From: Nocardia macrotermitis
GTDB taxonomy: Bacteria > Actinomycetota > Actinomycetes > Mycobacteriales > Mycobacteriaceae
Length of the DNA: 64,000 bases
Assembly: GCF_009604405.1 (NCBI RefSeq)
Contig: NZ_WEGK01000005.1
Span: 534,982 to 598,981, forward strand
Direction of reading: 5' to 3'
Below, one piece after another: positions 1 through 10,496 of the stretch. Numbering within the stretch: the stretch's first letter is position 1; each line of letters opens with the position of its first letter. The position numbers were made by a program, and so were the translations under genes. Below the pieces are notes generated by a model. The model was not told the DNA's origin and made no database searches. It saw nothing but the letters and a program-made list of their open reading frames with translations.

Positions 1-295
1 ACTGGCCGGGGGTGAACTTGAAGTCGAATCCCCAGCCCGGCTTGATCACCAGGGTGACCGCGTCCGCGGTCTCCTTGCGCACATCAACGATGCGGCCGCG
101 CAGCTCGCGCGCGGACCACAGCGGGTTGATCAGGTGCAGATAGTCGTCCGGCAGCAGCGGCGTCGTGACGCGGGCGGCCACGCCACGCAACGCGTTGAGC
201 CGGGTGCGTCCGGCCATCTTCGCCTCGGCGACCGGGGCCTCCAGCCATGCCCGAACGCCCTGTACCGATTTCGAGACCATCGTGCGAATGCTCAT
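1..295 (-). CDS. Ferredoxin reductase, N-terminal part (runs off left edge)
   Basis: Only the first ~98 residues are inside the window. The start is the ATG at 293-295, preceded closely by AGGGA. After a short N-terminal helix the protein reads [20 protein letters not shown] and then a beta-strand region ending [12 protein letters not shown], the usual opening of the FAD-binding barrel of ferredoxin-NADP reductase-like enzymes. Proteins of this kind (M. tuberculosis Rv3230c type) pass electrons from NADPH to an acyl-CoA desaturase such as DesA3, and the desaturase gene would be expected just outside the window. The assignment rests on an N-terminal fragment plus synteny with DUF6912 and WS/DGAT genes, so the exact substrate partner is inference. 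Confidence 0.7.
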   Translation of the reverse strand, partial: MSIRTMVSKSVQGVRAWLEAPVAEAKMAGRTRLNALRGVAARVTTPLLPDDYLHLINPLWSARELRGRIVDVRKETADAVTLVIKPGWGFDFKFTPGQ

Positions 296-334
296 TTCCC
301 TGTGATCAATGGTGCGACGCATCTGTCGCAGGCA

Positions 335-355
335 AGGTTACGGCATCGTAGGTTA
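335..355. promoter_or_regulatory. Candidate operator upstream of the ferredoxin reductase gene
   Basis: The stretch AGGTTACGGCATCGTAGGTT contains the near-palindrome TACGGCATCGTA (339-350) flanked by AGGTTA/GGTTA repeats. It lies about 45 bases upstream of the reductase start, where a repressor of desaturase genes could bind. No regulator is identified; this is a sequence-symmetry call only. Confidence 0.35.
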
Positions 356-409
356 GCGGTGGATTTTTGGCTGAGATCAATCACGGCACCGCATAACGTA
401 ACTTCGGAC

Positions 410-600
410 GTGCCCAGCGGCGAATCGTCTCTGTCCGCCTGGTAGTTGCCCGCGAAGCGAAAGGCTCTGCAAGGCCAGCTCCAAGGGTTTTCGGCGCGGC
501 TCGTCGTTCAGCCCTCGAAGCGCATGGTCGGAGGCCGAGTCTCGAGGGCTGAACGACGAGCCACACCTGCGCCGAAAACCCGCCGGAGCGGAGGCCAAAA
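410..600. repeat. Palindromic repeat element, copy 1
   Basis: About 190 bp nearly identical to copy 3 at 18188-18382. The core (498-562) is a long inverted repeat: GGCTCGTCGTTCAGCCCTCG on the left and CGAGGGCTGAACGACGAGCC on the right. An outer pair, GGTTTTCGGCGC (488-499) and GCGCCGAAAACC (570-581), encloses it. The element lies directly 3' of the DUF6912 stop codon and upstream of the ferredoxin reductase. The tail (CCGGAGCGGAGGCC) recurs in all four copies. It shows no convincing coding potential. Confidence 0.85.
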
Positions 601-1194
601 TTACAGCAGATCCAACAGGAACGGGAGTTCCTGGGCGGCGTACCAGGCGAGCTGGTGGTCCTCGGCGTCACCGAGGACGAATTCGGCGTCCTCGTCGCCG
701 ATGTCGGCGGCATCGATGACATCCACCGCCTTGGCGATCGCCGGTTCGGCGTCGGCCAGGTCGACGTGCACCGAGGCGATCTGCTTGTAGGTGACGGCCG
801 CGGACAGCCGGACCACGGCGTCGTCCAGGTCGGGGCGCAGGGTCGCGCCGGTGACGTCGGCGGCGATCACCGCGCGGCGGTAGACGGGGGCGGAGTAGTC
901 GCCGCCGTCCTCGTCGGAGTCCGCGGCGGTCTCGTCGGCCAGCAGCGCGGCCTCGCGTTCCTGGGCCAGCAGGCGCAGTGCGGCGCGACCGGCCTCGATC
1001 ATCGCGACCTCGGCCAGTTCCTCGTCGTCACCCGACGCGTACGCCTCGCGCAACGCCGGGGTGACCGCGAACGCGGTGTCGTTGATCGCGCGGATCTCCC
1101 GCTCGGCCACCAGTTCCCGGAGCATCGGAACGGTCGCCGGGATGTAGACCCGCAGTTTGCCTTTTCCGGCCGCGGCTTCACTGGACGCAGGCAC
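601..1194 (-). CDS. DUF6912 family protein (Rv3231c-like)
   Basis: A 197-residue protein starting at GTG 1192-1194, chosen because GGAGGAG sits 8 bases upstream and because the family's conserved opening (LRVYIPATVPMLRELV) follows soon after. It overlaps the 3' end of the WS/DGAT gene by 17 bases, so the two are probably translated from one mRNA. Recognisable features are the RVYIPAT start, a central AFAVTPALREAY segment and an acidic linker (residues ~100-115). The family is restricted to actinobacteria and has no known function; M. tuberculosis Rv3231c lies in the same neighbourhood. Gene identity is fairly secure, function unknown. Confidence 0.8.
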   Translation of the reverse strand: MPASSEAAAGKGKLRVYIPATVPMLRELVAEREIRAINDTAFAVTPALREAYASGDDEELAEVAMIEAGRAALRLLAQEREAALLADETAADSDEDGGDYSAPVYRRAVIAADVTGATLRPDLDDAVVRLSAAVTYKQIASVHVDLADAEPAIAKAVDVIDAADIGDEDAEFVLGDAEDHQLAWYAAQELPFLLDLL

Positions 1195-2629
1195 CGAGCA
1201 TCTCCTCCATGGATTCGTGCACCGCCGCGGACAGCACACCGATATCGGCCATCGCATCGCGATCGGCGTTGAGACCGTAGAACACCCGTCCGTCGTACGA
1301 GGTGATTCCGATACTCGTGGCCTGGTTGCGCAGCAGTGGCGACACCGGATACATCTCCAGCATCCGCGCGCCGCCGATGTACATCGGTTGCTGCGGACCA
1401 GGTGCATTGGTGATCACCAGATTGAACGTGTGCTCGGCGAACGTACTCGCCGCACGCACGCTCATCGCGTGCAGGCTCGCCGGGGCGAAACCCGCCATGT
1501 GCACGAGCGTACGCGCCCGCACCCCGCGCTTGTGCCGGGAATTCGGCTCGGTGGCGTGCGCGATGTGCGACAGCCGGATCACCGGATTCGGTTCGCCCAC
1601 CGGCAGATCGATCAGCAACGAGGAGACCTCGCTGGTGGGTCGCGGCCGATCCCCGTGCCGCCCTTCGACATAGACCGACATCGGCACCACCGCGCGCACC
1701 GCCGCCGATTCGGTGAGCACCTCGCCGCGGGACTGGATGAAGATGCGCAGCGCGCCGGTCACCACGGCCAGGATGGCGTCGTTGATGGAGCAGTCGAAGC
1801 CGCGGCGGATGGTGCGGTAGTCGTCGAGATCGGTGGACACCACCTCGAAACGGCGGTTACGGGAGGTGGGCGCGTTGAACGGGCTCACCGGCGTCCCGCT
1901 CGCGGCGGTGCGGACCGCGGTGACCACCCGTCCGGCCGCCTTTCCCGCGGCGTCGACGAACGAGAAGGCGTCGGTTCCGGCGCGCCGCAGCACCTCGAGC
2001 GCCTCGGCGGGCTGGGTGGCCAGATCGATCACCGACATGGCCAGCAGTTCGGCCTCGCCCGGTTCGTGTCCGGTGACCCACGCCTCGGCGGCGACCTCGC
2101 GCGGATACGGCGAGTTGTCCAGGATGACGTGCCCGATCTCGAAGGCCGAACTGCCGTCCACCAGCGCGGAATGGGTTTTGGTGAAGATCGCGCAGCGATC
2201 CCCGGACAGGCCCTCGATCAGATACATCTCCCACAGCGGGCGGGTCTGGTCCAGCGGTCGCGAGGACAGCCGCGCGACCAGTTCCAGCAGTTGTTCGTCG
2301 GTGCCGGGGGCGGGCAGGCCGGCGCGGCGCACGTGGTAGGCCGGGTCGAATCGGCTGTCCTGCACCCAGACCGGGCGGCCGAGTTCGAGCGGGACCTCGC
2401 GGACCTTGCGCCGGTAGCGCGGCACCAGCGGCAGCCGGCTGGCGACCAGTTCCAGCAGCCGGTCGTGGTCCAGCGGTCCGCACGGGCCCTCGGCCGGGGT
2501 CGCGCGCATGATCGCGAGCGATCCGATGTGCATCGGATTGCTGCTCGTCTCGAGTCGGTAGAACGATGCGTCCTGCGGTGACAGTCTCGTGATCACGCTG
2601 ACCGGTACCCCTTTCGATACTCGCTCCAT
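1178..2629 (-). CDS. Wax ester synthase/diacylglycerol acyltransferase (WS/DGAT)
   Basis: A 483-residue member of the WS/DGAT family, which transfers an acyl chain from acyl-CoA to diacylglycerol or a fatty alcohol to make storage lipid. The opening TRLSPQDASFYRLE, the PLWEMYLIEGL segment, the NDAILAVVTGALR helix and the C-terminal NLVITNAPGPQQPMYIGGAR are all family hallmarks. The expected catalytic HHxxxDG reads HSALVDG (His153, Ser154, Asp158), so the second histidine, the usual general base, is replaced by serine. In M. tuberculosis the equivalent locus holds Rv3234c (tgs3) and the split Rv3233c. The ATG at 2627-2629 is used; GTG at 2594-2596 (472 residues) is an alternative close to the family's normal start. 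Activity is uncertain because of the motif change. Confidence 0.85.
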   Translation of the reverse strand: MERVSKGVPVSVITRLSPQDASFYRLETSSNPMHIGSLAIMRATPAEGPCGPLDHDRLLELVASRLPLVPRYRRKVREVPLELGRPVWVQDSRFDPAYHVRRAGLPAPGTDEQLLELVARLSSRPLDQTRPLWEMYLIEGLSGDRCAIFTKTHSALVDGSSAFEIGHVILDNSPYPREVAAEAWVTGHEPGEAELLAMSVIDLATQPAEALEVLRRAGTDAFSFVDAAGKAAGRVVTAVRTAASGTPVSPFNAPTSRNRRFEVVSTDLDDYRTIRRGFDCSINDAILAVVTGALRIFIQSRGEVLTESAAVRAVVPMSVYVEGRHGDRPRPTSEVSSLLIDLPVGEPNPVIRLSHIAHATEPNSRHKRGVRARTLVHMAGFAPASLHAMSVRAASTFAEHTFNLVITNAPGPQQPMYIGGARMLEMYPVSPLLRNQATSIGITSYDGRVFYGLNADRDAMADIGVLSAAVHESMEEMLGACVQ

Positions 2630-2768
2630 TGTGATGCGCTCCGAACGGTTCGGTGCCGGGTGTGGGACATGTCGCGGTACCGACGGGAAATCCTGTACCG
2701 GCGACGTCGCACGTGGCATGCTGTTTCGATCCGTGTCCAGGGGACCCGACAAGCAGGGGGAAGGCGGA

Positions 2769-3332
2769 ATGTTCGGATCTCGGAACGACACCGGGACGGC
2801 CGGTGCGGATCGGTCGCTGGCGGAGGTTCCGGCCTTCGAACCGCCGTTGGAGTGCGCAGGGGGCATTCCGGCGCGGTCCAGCGGTCCGGCCGGGCCGATC
2901 GTGGAGTCGGTGGTGCACCCGATTGGGGCCGCGCGGCGGTATGCCGTGGCTCGTCGCACACCGCACGACGGGCGTTCGGCGGCGCGTGCGGCAGCGCCGG
3001 TTGTGGATGAAAACCATTCGGCGGCAAAGCAATTCGCCGAGCGGGCGTTGCGTTTGGTATTCGAGGTGCTGGACGGCCGCCGCAGTGCCGCACAGCTGCG
3101 CCCGCTGGCCGAACCCGCTGTGATCGCGGCGGTGCAGACGCTTGTGCGCACCGGCGGCGGCGATCGCCGATTGGGTGCGGCGGTGCTGGTCGGGGTGCGT
3201 GTGGTGCCCGACGGAACGGGTGCGGCGGAGGTCTTCGGCGGGTACGAGCGCGGTGGTCGCCGATTCGCGGTCGCGGCCCGCATCACCGCGAAACGCGGCG
3301 AGTGCCGATTGACCGCGCTACGCCTGCGCTGA
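2769..3332 (+). CDS. Rv3235 family protein (Ala/Arg-rich)
   Basis: A 187-residue protein with a strong start: ATG at 2769 preceded by GGGGGAAGGCGG. The N-terminal ~85 residues are low-complexity and rich in Ala, Pro and Arg. The conserved part begins AAKQFAERALRLVFEVLDGRR and continues through QLRPLAEPAVIAAVQTLVR to a basic C-terminus with a beta-strand pattern (GGYERGGRRFAVAARITAKR). This C-terminal domain and the position beside secA and the WS/DGAT match the actinobacterial Rv3235 family (DUF6459 type), whose role is unknown. There is no signal peptide or membrane segment. Confidence 0.7.
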   Translation: MFGSRNDTGTAGADRSLAEVPAFEPPLECAGGIPARSSGPAGPIVESVVHPIGAARRYAVARRTPHDGRSAARAAAPVVDENHSAAKQFAERALRLVFEVLDGRRSAAQLRPLAEPAVIAAVQTLVRTGGGDRRLGAAVLVGVRVVPDGTGAAEVFGGYERGGRRFAVAARITAKRGECRLTALRLR

Positions 3333-3503
3333 GCGCGTCCGGAGCCCCGTCCGGACGCTCGCACCCCTTCCACCGGCGGATCCTGCTGGCTCCGCCGCGC
3401 GACGCATACCATGGGCCGCGCATTACCATGAACCTTGCCGCGCATCCGCGCATCGGCGATGCCGACCGAACGACAACCACCGACCAGAGGACTGACGAGA
3501 CCC

Positions 3504-6452
<2,949 letters not shown>

Positions 6453-6467
6453 TTCCACATCTCACAG

Positions 6468-6495
6468 ACGCCCGTTCCGTTTCCGGAGCGGGCGT
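6468..6495 (+). terminator. Terminator of secA
   Basis: ACGCCCGTTCC (6468-6478) pairs with GGAGCGGGCGT (6485-6495) with one G-T pair, followed by TTTGCGTTTCT. It lies 16 bases after the secA stop. Confidence 0.75.
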
Positions 6496-6578
6496 TTGCG
6501 TTTCTCCGCGTGGTCGCTGGTCCCAGACGTCGTGACGAGTGGCGCTGCCCGGTTGATTTCCGCCGGTACGATGAGGCC

Positions 6579-7232
6579 ATGTCGAGTCCACATGTCGGCC
6601 TGCCCGATCTTCCCGAGTGCATGACCTGGGAGGAGCTTGCGCGTCTCCCGGAGGAGATCGCTGCGCAGATCGAGTTGTGGGATGGCAGGGTGGTGTGGCT
6701 TCGGCGCGGGCCCGCTGAGCATCAGGAGTTCACCAACCTGATATGGAGTGGCCTACGGCGTTGTGCCCGTGAACACATGTCCGGTGATCCGGAGCAGTGC
6801 TGGCGAGTGCACACCGAGACGAATGTCTTCTTCGGTCGGTCCGGAAAATCGGACTTCGTCACGCCGGACTTCTTGGTACACCGGTGTCTCCAACGTCCTT
6901 ATCAAGATGTGCGCGCCGAGGACGTACTGTTGGTCGGCGAGGTCCTGTCCCCTTCGAATACGCAGACCGACATGGACGACAAGAAGGCTCGTTATGCCAA
7001 GGCGGGTATCCCCTGGTATTGGGAGGTGGCTTTGCAGCAAGCCACAAGCGCGATCGAGACCGTCCGAGCCTATGCATTGGAGACCTCCCACGGTCCTCTC
7101 CCGGCCGGAGCGCACCCCCTGCATCGTGCCAACTACCTCCTGGCAGGTAAATGGTCGCCGAAGAGCAGCGACGCCATAGAATTCGCCTTCCCTTATCCCA
7201 TCCGCATTCCCTGGTCGGAACTCGAATTCTGA
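6579..7232 (+). CDS. Uma2 family (DUF820) endonuclease-like protein, paralog 1
   Basis: A 217-residue Uma2/DUF820 protein of the PD-(D/E)XK nuclease fold. The ATG at 6579 is chosen since the body of the family begins directly after it (MTWEELARLPEEIAAQIELW). Conserved features include the RRGPAEH helix, VTPDFLVHRC (the core Asp), the DVLLVGEVLSPSN strand (the core Glu) and KKARYAKAGIPWYWEV (the core Lys region). Biological roles of the family are poorly known. The gene is a close paralog of the one at 9785-10435: both share long stretches and end IPWSELEF. It sits between secA and rsgA, where M. tuberculosis has no such gene, so it looks like an inserted accessory gene. Confidence 0.85.
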   Translation: MSSPHVGLPDLPECMTWEELARLPEEIAAQIELWDGRVVWLRRGPAEHQEFTNLIWSGLRRCAREHMSGDPEQCWRVHTETNVFFGRSGKSDFVTPDFLVHRCLQRPYQDVRAEDVLLVGEVLSPSNTQTDMDDKKARYAKAGIPWYWEVALQQATSAIETVRAYALETSHGPLPAGAHPLHRANYLLAGKWSPKSSDAIEFAFPYPIRIPWSELEF

Positions 7233-7356
7233 ATGGTTCCCGGCAGCCATCTCGTGATCATCGGCGACCGGTGCCGAGGTCCTGATCGGCTCCGCGGCAA
7301 CCGAAATGCCGTGTGATCTGCACACGAATGCGGTGAGTCCGGCATTGACGCTGTGC

Positions 7357-8358
7357 CTAGCCGTTGCCGACGACCCAGGGGTCGTTGGAGTTGAGGGCTA
7401 CGAGTAGGAGGCGGATGGCGGCTACTCGGCGTTCTTTGCCGGGGAGGGTGTCGAGGGCGCATTCGGGGTCGGCGGGGGGGCCGAGGTGGGTGCAGCCTCG
7501 GGGGCAGTCTTCGATGGCTTCCGCGAGGTCGGCGAAGGCTTGGATGACGTCGTCGGGGGTGATGTGGGCCAGGCCGAAGGAGCGGATGCCGGGGGTGTCG
7601 ATGATCCAGCCGCCGTCGGTGAGGGGCAGGGCCAGGGACTGGGTGGAGGTGTGGCGGCCCTTGCCTACGCCGGAGACGTCGCCTACGGCTCGATCCGCTT
7701 GGGGGACAACACGATTGACCAGGGTGGACTTGCCGACGCCGGAGTGGCCGAGGAGGCAGGTGAGTTTGTCGCGCAGCAGGTCGTGGACCGCGTCGAGGGG
7801 GTCGTCGCGGCCGCCGTAGACGATGGTCAGGTCCAGATCGTCGAAGGCGGAGGCGAATTCGGATTCGGCGGCCAGATCGTGTTTGGTCAGGCACAGGATC
7901 GGTTGCAGCCCACCGGCATACGCGGCGGCCATGGCGCGTTCGACGAAACCGGTGCGCGGCGGCGGATCGGCCAGCGCGACGACGATGAACAGCTGTTCGG
8001 CATTGGCGACCACGATCCGCTCGAACGGATCGGTGTCATCGGCGGTGCGCCGCAACACCGTCGCGCGATCGGCCACCCGCACGATGCGGGCCAGCGTGTC
8101 GGGTTTACCGGACAGATCACCGACCACGTCGACCTGATCGCCCACCACGATCGGGGTGCGGCCCAGTTCGCGCGCCCGCATCGCGACGATCGGCAGTTCC
8201 GGATCCCCGTCCAGCACACAACTCCAGCGCCCGCGATCCACCGAGGTCACCATCGCGGCGCGCGCGTCCCGATGCTCGGGACGGGTCTTGGTGCGCGGAC
8301 GCGAGCCCCTGCCCGGGCGTACCCGGACATCGGACTCGTCGTACTCGCGCCGCTTCAG
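7357..8358 (-). CDS. rsgA: Ribosome small subunit-dependent GTPase RsgA
   Basis: RsgA is a circularly permuted GTPase that checks late 30S subunit maturation. The permuted order is visible: LTKHD (G4), then GHSGVGKST (G1, about residue 203), then DTPGIRSFG (G3). The C-terminal zinc finger is [13 protein letters not shown]. The reading frame has no stop back to CTG at 8356-8358, and the residues in between ([19 protein letters not shown]) match the conserved N-terminal leader of actinobacterial RsgA, so the ATG at 8251-8253 is probably too short. The proposed CTG overlaps the aroA TGA (CTGA), which implies coupled translation of aroA and rsgA. With the CTG start the protein has 333 residues. 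Confidence 0.9.
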   Translation of the reverse strand: MKRREYDESDVRVRPGRGSRPRTKTRPEHRDARAAMVTSVDRGRWSCVLDGDPELPIVAMRARELGRTPIVVGDQVDVVGDLSGKPDTLARIVRVADRATVLRRTADDTDPFERIVVANAEQLFIVVALADPPPRTGFVERAMAAAYAGGLQPILCLTKHDLAAESEFASAFDDLDLTIVYGGRDDPLDAVHDLLRDKLTCLLGHSGVGKSTLVNRVVPQADRAVGDVSGVGKGRHTSTQSLALPLTDGGWIIDTPGIRSFGLAHITPDDVIQAFADLAEAIEDCPRGCTHLGPPADPECALDTLPGKERRVAAIRLLLVALNSNDPWVVGNG

Positions 8359-9662
8359 TGCGCCGACCCTGCCGTGCCGTCGGCAGCACCCGCCCCGTCA
8401 CCGGAAAGCATTGTCTCCCAGAGGGATACGAAATCCGGCAGGGTCTTGGCGGTGGTCCCGATGTCCTCGATCCGCACACCCGGCACCCGCAGCCCGAGTA
8501 TCGCTCCCGCGGTGGCCATCCGGTGGTCGGCGTAGGAACGCCACTGCCCGCCCTGCAGGGGCGTCGGTTCGATGGACAGCCCGTCGTCGGTCTCGGTGAC
8601 CTTGCCGCCCAACCGGTTGATCTCGGTCGACAACGCCGCCAGCCGATCGGTCTCGTGCCCGCGCAGATGCGCGATACCGCGCAGCCGCGACGGCGAATCG
8701 GCAAGTGCCGCAAGGGCTGCCACCGTCGGCGTCAGCTCGCCGACATCGTGCAGATCGATATCGATCCCGGCCAGTTGCTCGGGCCCGCGCACCACGAGTT
8801 TGCCGTGCGCCCGCCGCGCCTCCGCGCCCATGCGCACCAGAATCTCCCGGATGACGTCACCCGGCTGCGTGGTCAGCTGCGGCCAGTGCGGAATGGTCAC
8901 CTCACCGCCGGTCACCGCGGCCGCGGCCAGGAACGGCGTCGCATTGGACAGGTCGGGTTCGACCTCCCAGTCCACCCCGTGGATCGGTCCGGGCGCGATC
9001 GTCCAGATCTGTTCGCGCCGTGGATCGGTGGGCGCGGTGACCTCGACGTCGGCCTGGCGCAACATCTGCACGGTCATCTCGATGTGCGGCATCGAGGGCA
9101 GCGGCGCACCCTCGTGCCGCACGGTCAGCCCCTCGGTGAAGCGGGCCGCGGACAGCAGCAGCCCGGAGACGAACTGCGAGGAACCCGACGCGTCGATGGT
9201 CACCGAGCCCCCGCGCAGCGCACCGCCGCCGTGCACCGTGAACGGCAGGGCGTCCCCGTCGATGGCGACGCCGAGCCCGCGCAACGCGTCCAGAATGGTG
9301 CGCAGCGGCCGCGCGGCGGCCTGATCGTCGCCGGAGAACGCGACGTCGCCGCTCGCCAGCGCCGCCACCGGGGGCAGGAATCGCATGACGGTCCCGGCGA
9401 GCCCGCAGTCGACGGACGCGCCGGTCAGTTCGGCCGGGGTGACGGCGAGAGTGTCGGCGTCACCGCTGATCTCGGCGCCCATCGCCCGCAACGCCGCGAT
9501 CATGAGATCGGTGTCGCGGCTGCGCAGCGCACCGGTGATCGTCGAGGGGCGATCGGCGAGCGCGGCGAGGATCAGGGCCCGATTGGTGATGGATTTGGAC
9601 CCGGGCAGGGTCACGGTCGCATGGACGGGGTGCTCGGTATGGGGCGCTGGCCAGAGACTCAC
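8355..9662 (-). CDS. aroA: 3-phosphoshikimate 1-carboxyvinyltransferase (EPSP synthase)
   Basis: EPSP synthase joins phosphoenolpyruvate to shikimate-3-phosphate, step six of the shikimate pathway. The 435-residue protein shows [19 protein letters not shown] near the N-terminus, [14 protein letters not shown] (the substrate-binding GT.MRF motif), an [12 protein letters not shown] segment, [15 protein letters not shown] and the late [13 protein letters not shown] motif. The GTG at 9660-9662 is used because alignment-like homology begins right after it (SLWPAPH); an ATG 39 bases upstream is the alternative. It is upstream of rsgA and overlaps it by 4 bases. Confidence 0.95.
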   Translation of the reverse strand: MSLWPAPHTEHPVHATVTLPGSKSITNRALILAALADRPSTITGALRSRDTDLMIAALRAMGAEISGDADTLAVTPAELTGASVDCGLAGTVMRFLPPVAALASGDVAFSGDDQAAARPLRTILDALRGLGVAIDGDALPFTVHGGGALRGGSVTIDASGSSQFVSGLLLSAARFTEGLTVRHEGAPLPSMPHIEMTVQMLRQADVEVTAPTDPRREQIWTIAPGPIHGVDWEVEPDLSNATPFLAAAAVTGGEVTIPHWPQLTTQPGDVIREILVRMGAEARRAHGKLVVRGPEQLAGIDIDLHDVGELTPTVAALAALADSPSRLRGIAHLRGHETDRLAALSTEINRLGGKVTETDDGLSIEPTPLQGGQWRSYADHRMATAGAILGLRVPGVRIEDIGTTAKTLPDFVSLWETMLSGDGAGAADGTAGSAH

Positions 9663-9726
9663 CCCACCATCTTGTCCTATCGATTGATTCGGGATGCGCA
9701 TGGTCACGAACTCGCAGTGAACGCAC

Positions 9727-9757
9727 AAGCCCGCGGCACGGAAATCGCCGCGGGCTT
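9727..9757 (-). terminator. Terminator downstream of Uma2 paralog 2
   Basis: AAGCCCGCGGC (9727-9737) and GCCGCGGGCTT (9747-9757) form a perfect 11-bp stem with a 9-base loop. It lies just 3' of the stop of the minus-strand Uma2 gene and upstream of aroA. Confidence 0.7.
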
Positions 9758-9784
9758 ATGAGATTTCACCGATCGTGGCCGCGG

Positions 9785-10435
9785 TCAGAATTCGAGTTCG
9801 GACCACGGGATGGAGATGGGGAACGGGTGCGTGAACTCGACGCCGTTTTCCTCGTCGTGGGTCCATTCGCCGACGAGGATGTAGTTGGCCTTGTGGAGGG
9901 CTCGCACTCCTTCTGGGAGTGATCCCGGGGCTGTCTCGAGGGCGAAGATCGCCACTGTATCAATCGCGCTGGCGTCGTCGGCCAGGATGACCTCCCAGTA
10001 CCAGGGGATCCCGCCGTCGGCGTAGCGCCTGCGTTTGGCGTTGATTTCCTTGGGACGGTTGGAAGGAGAAAGTACCTCTCCGACCAAGAAGATATCGTCG
10101 GCGTGGAGGTCCTGGTACGGGGCACCGAGACAGCGGTGCACCAGGAAGTCCGGGGTCATGAAGTCGTTCTTGTCGGTCTTCCGGAAGAAGACGTTGGTTT
10201 CGAAGTTCGCACGCCAGCAGTGCTCGTCCTGAGTGGTCATGTCCTTGCGTGCACAGCGTTCGAGCGCATTCCAGAGTCTCCCTGTGAATACCTGATGTTC
10301 ACCAGGCCCTCTGCGTGCCCACACGACATGACCGCCCCACAACTCGATCTGCGAAGCGACCTCTTCCGGAAGACGTTCCAGTTCCTCCCACGTCATGGTG
10401 TCGGGGAGGTCGTGCTCGACGAAAGGGCTGGACAT
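9785..10435 (-). CDS. Uma2 family (DUF820) endonuclease-like protein, paralog 2
   Basis: A 216-residue Uma2 protein, clearly paralogous to the one at 6579-7232: the openings MTWEELERLPEEVASQIELW and MTWEELARLPEEIAAQIELW, the TPDFLVHRCL and GEVLSPSN motifs, the GIPWYWEV segment and the terminal IPWSELEF are shared. The ATG at 10433-10435 is the equivalent start in both. Core PD-(D/E)XK residues (Asp of TPDFL, Glu of VGEV) are intact, so it is likely a folded nuclease-like protein. The two copies face each other across rsgA-aroA. Function is not established for this branch of the family. Confidence 0.85.
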   Translation of the reverse strand: MSSPFVEHDLPDTMTWEELERLPEEVASQIELWGGHVVWARRGPGEHQVFTGRLWNALERCARKDMTTQDEHCWRANFETNVFFRKTDKNDFMTPDFLVHRCLGAPYQDLHADDIFLVGEVLSPSNRPKEINAKRRRYADGGIPWYWEVILADDASAIDTVAIFALETAPGSLPEGVRALHKANYILVGEWTHDEENGVEFTHPFPISIPWSELEF

Positions 10436-10459
10436 GCCCAGATGATATCTCGACCCACA

Positions 10460-10487
10460 GGTGGCCGGTGATTTTCCACCGGCCACC
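10460..10487 (-). terminator. Terminator of the aldehyde dehydrogenase gene
   Basis: GGTGGCCGGTG (10460-10470) and CACCGGCCACC (10477-10487) form a perfect 11-bp stem with a 6-base loop, directly 3' of the stop at 10497. Confidence 0.75.
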
Positions 10488-10496
10488 CCAACACAG

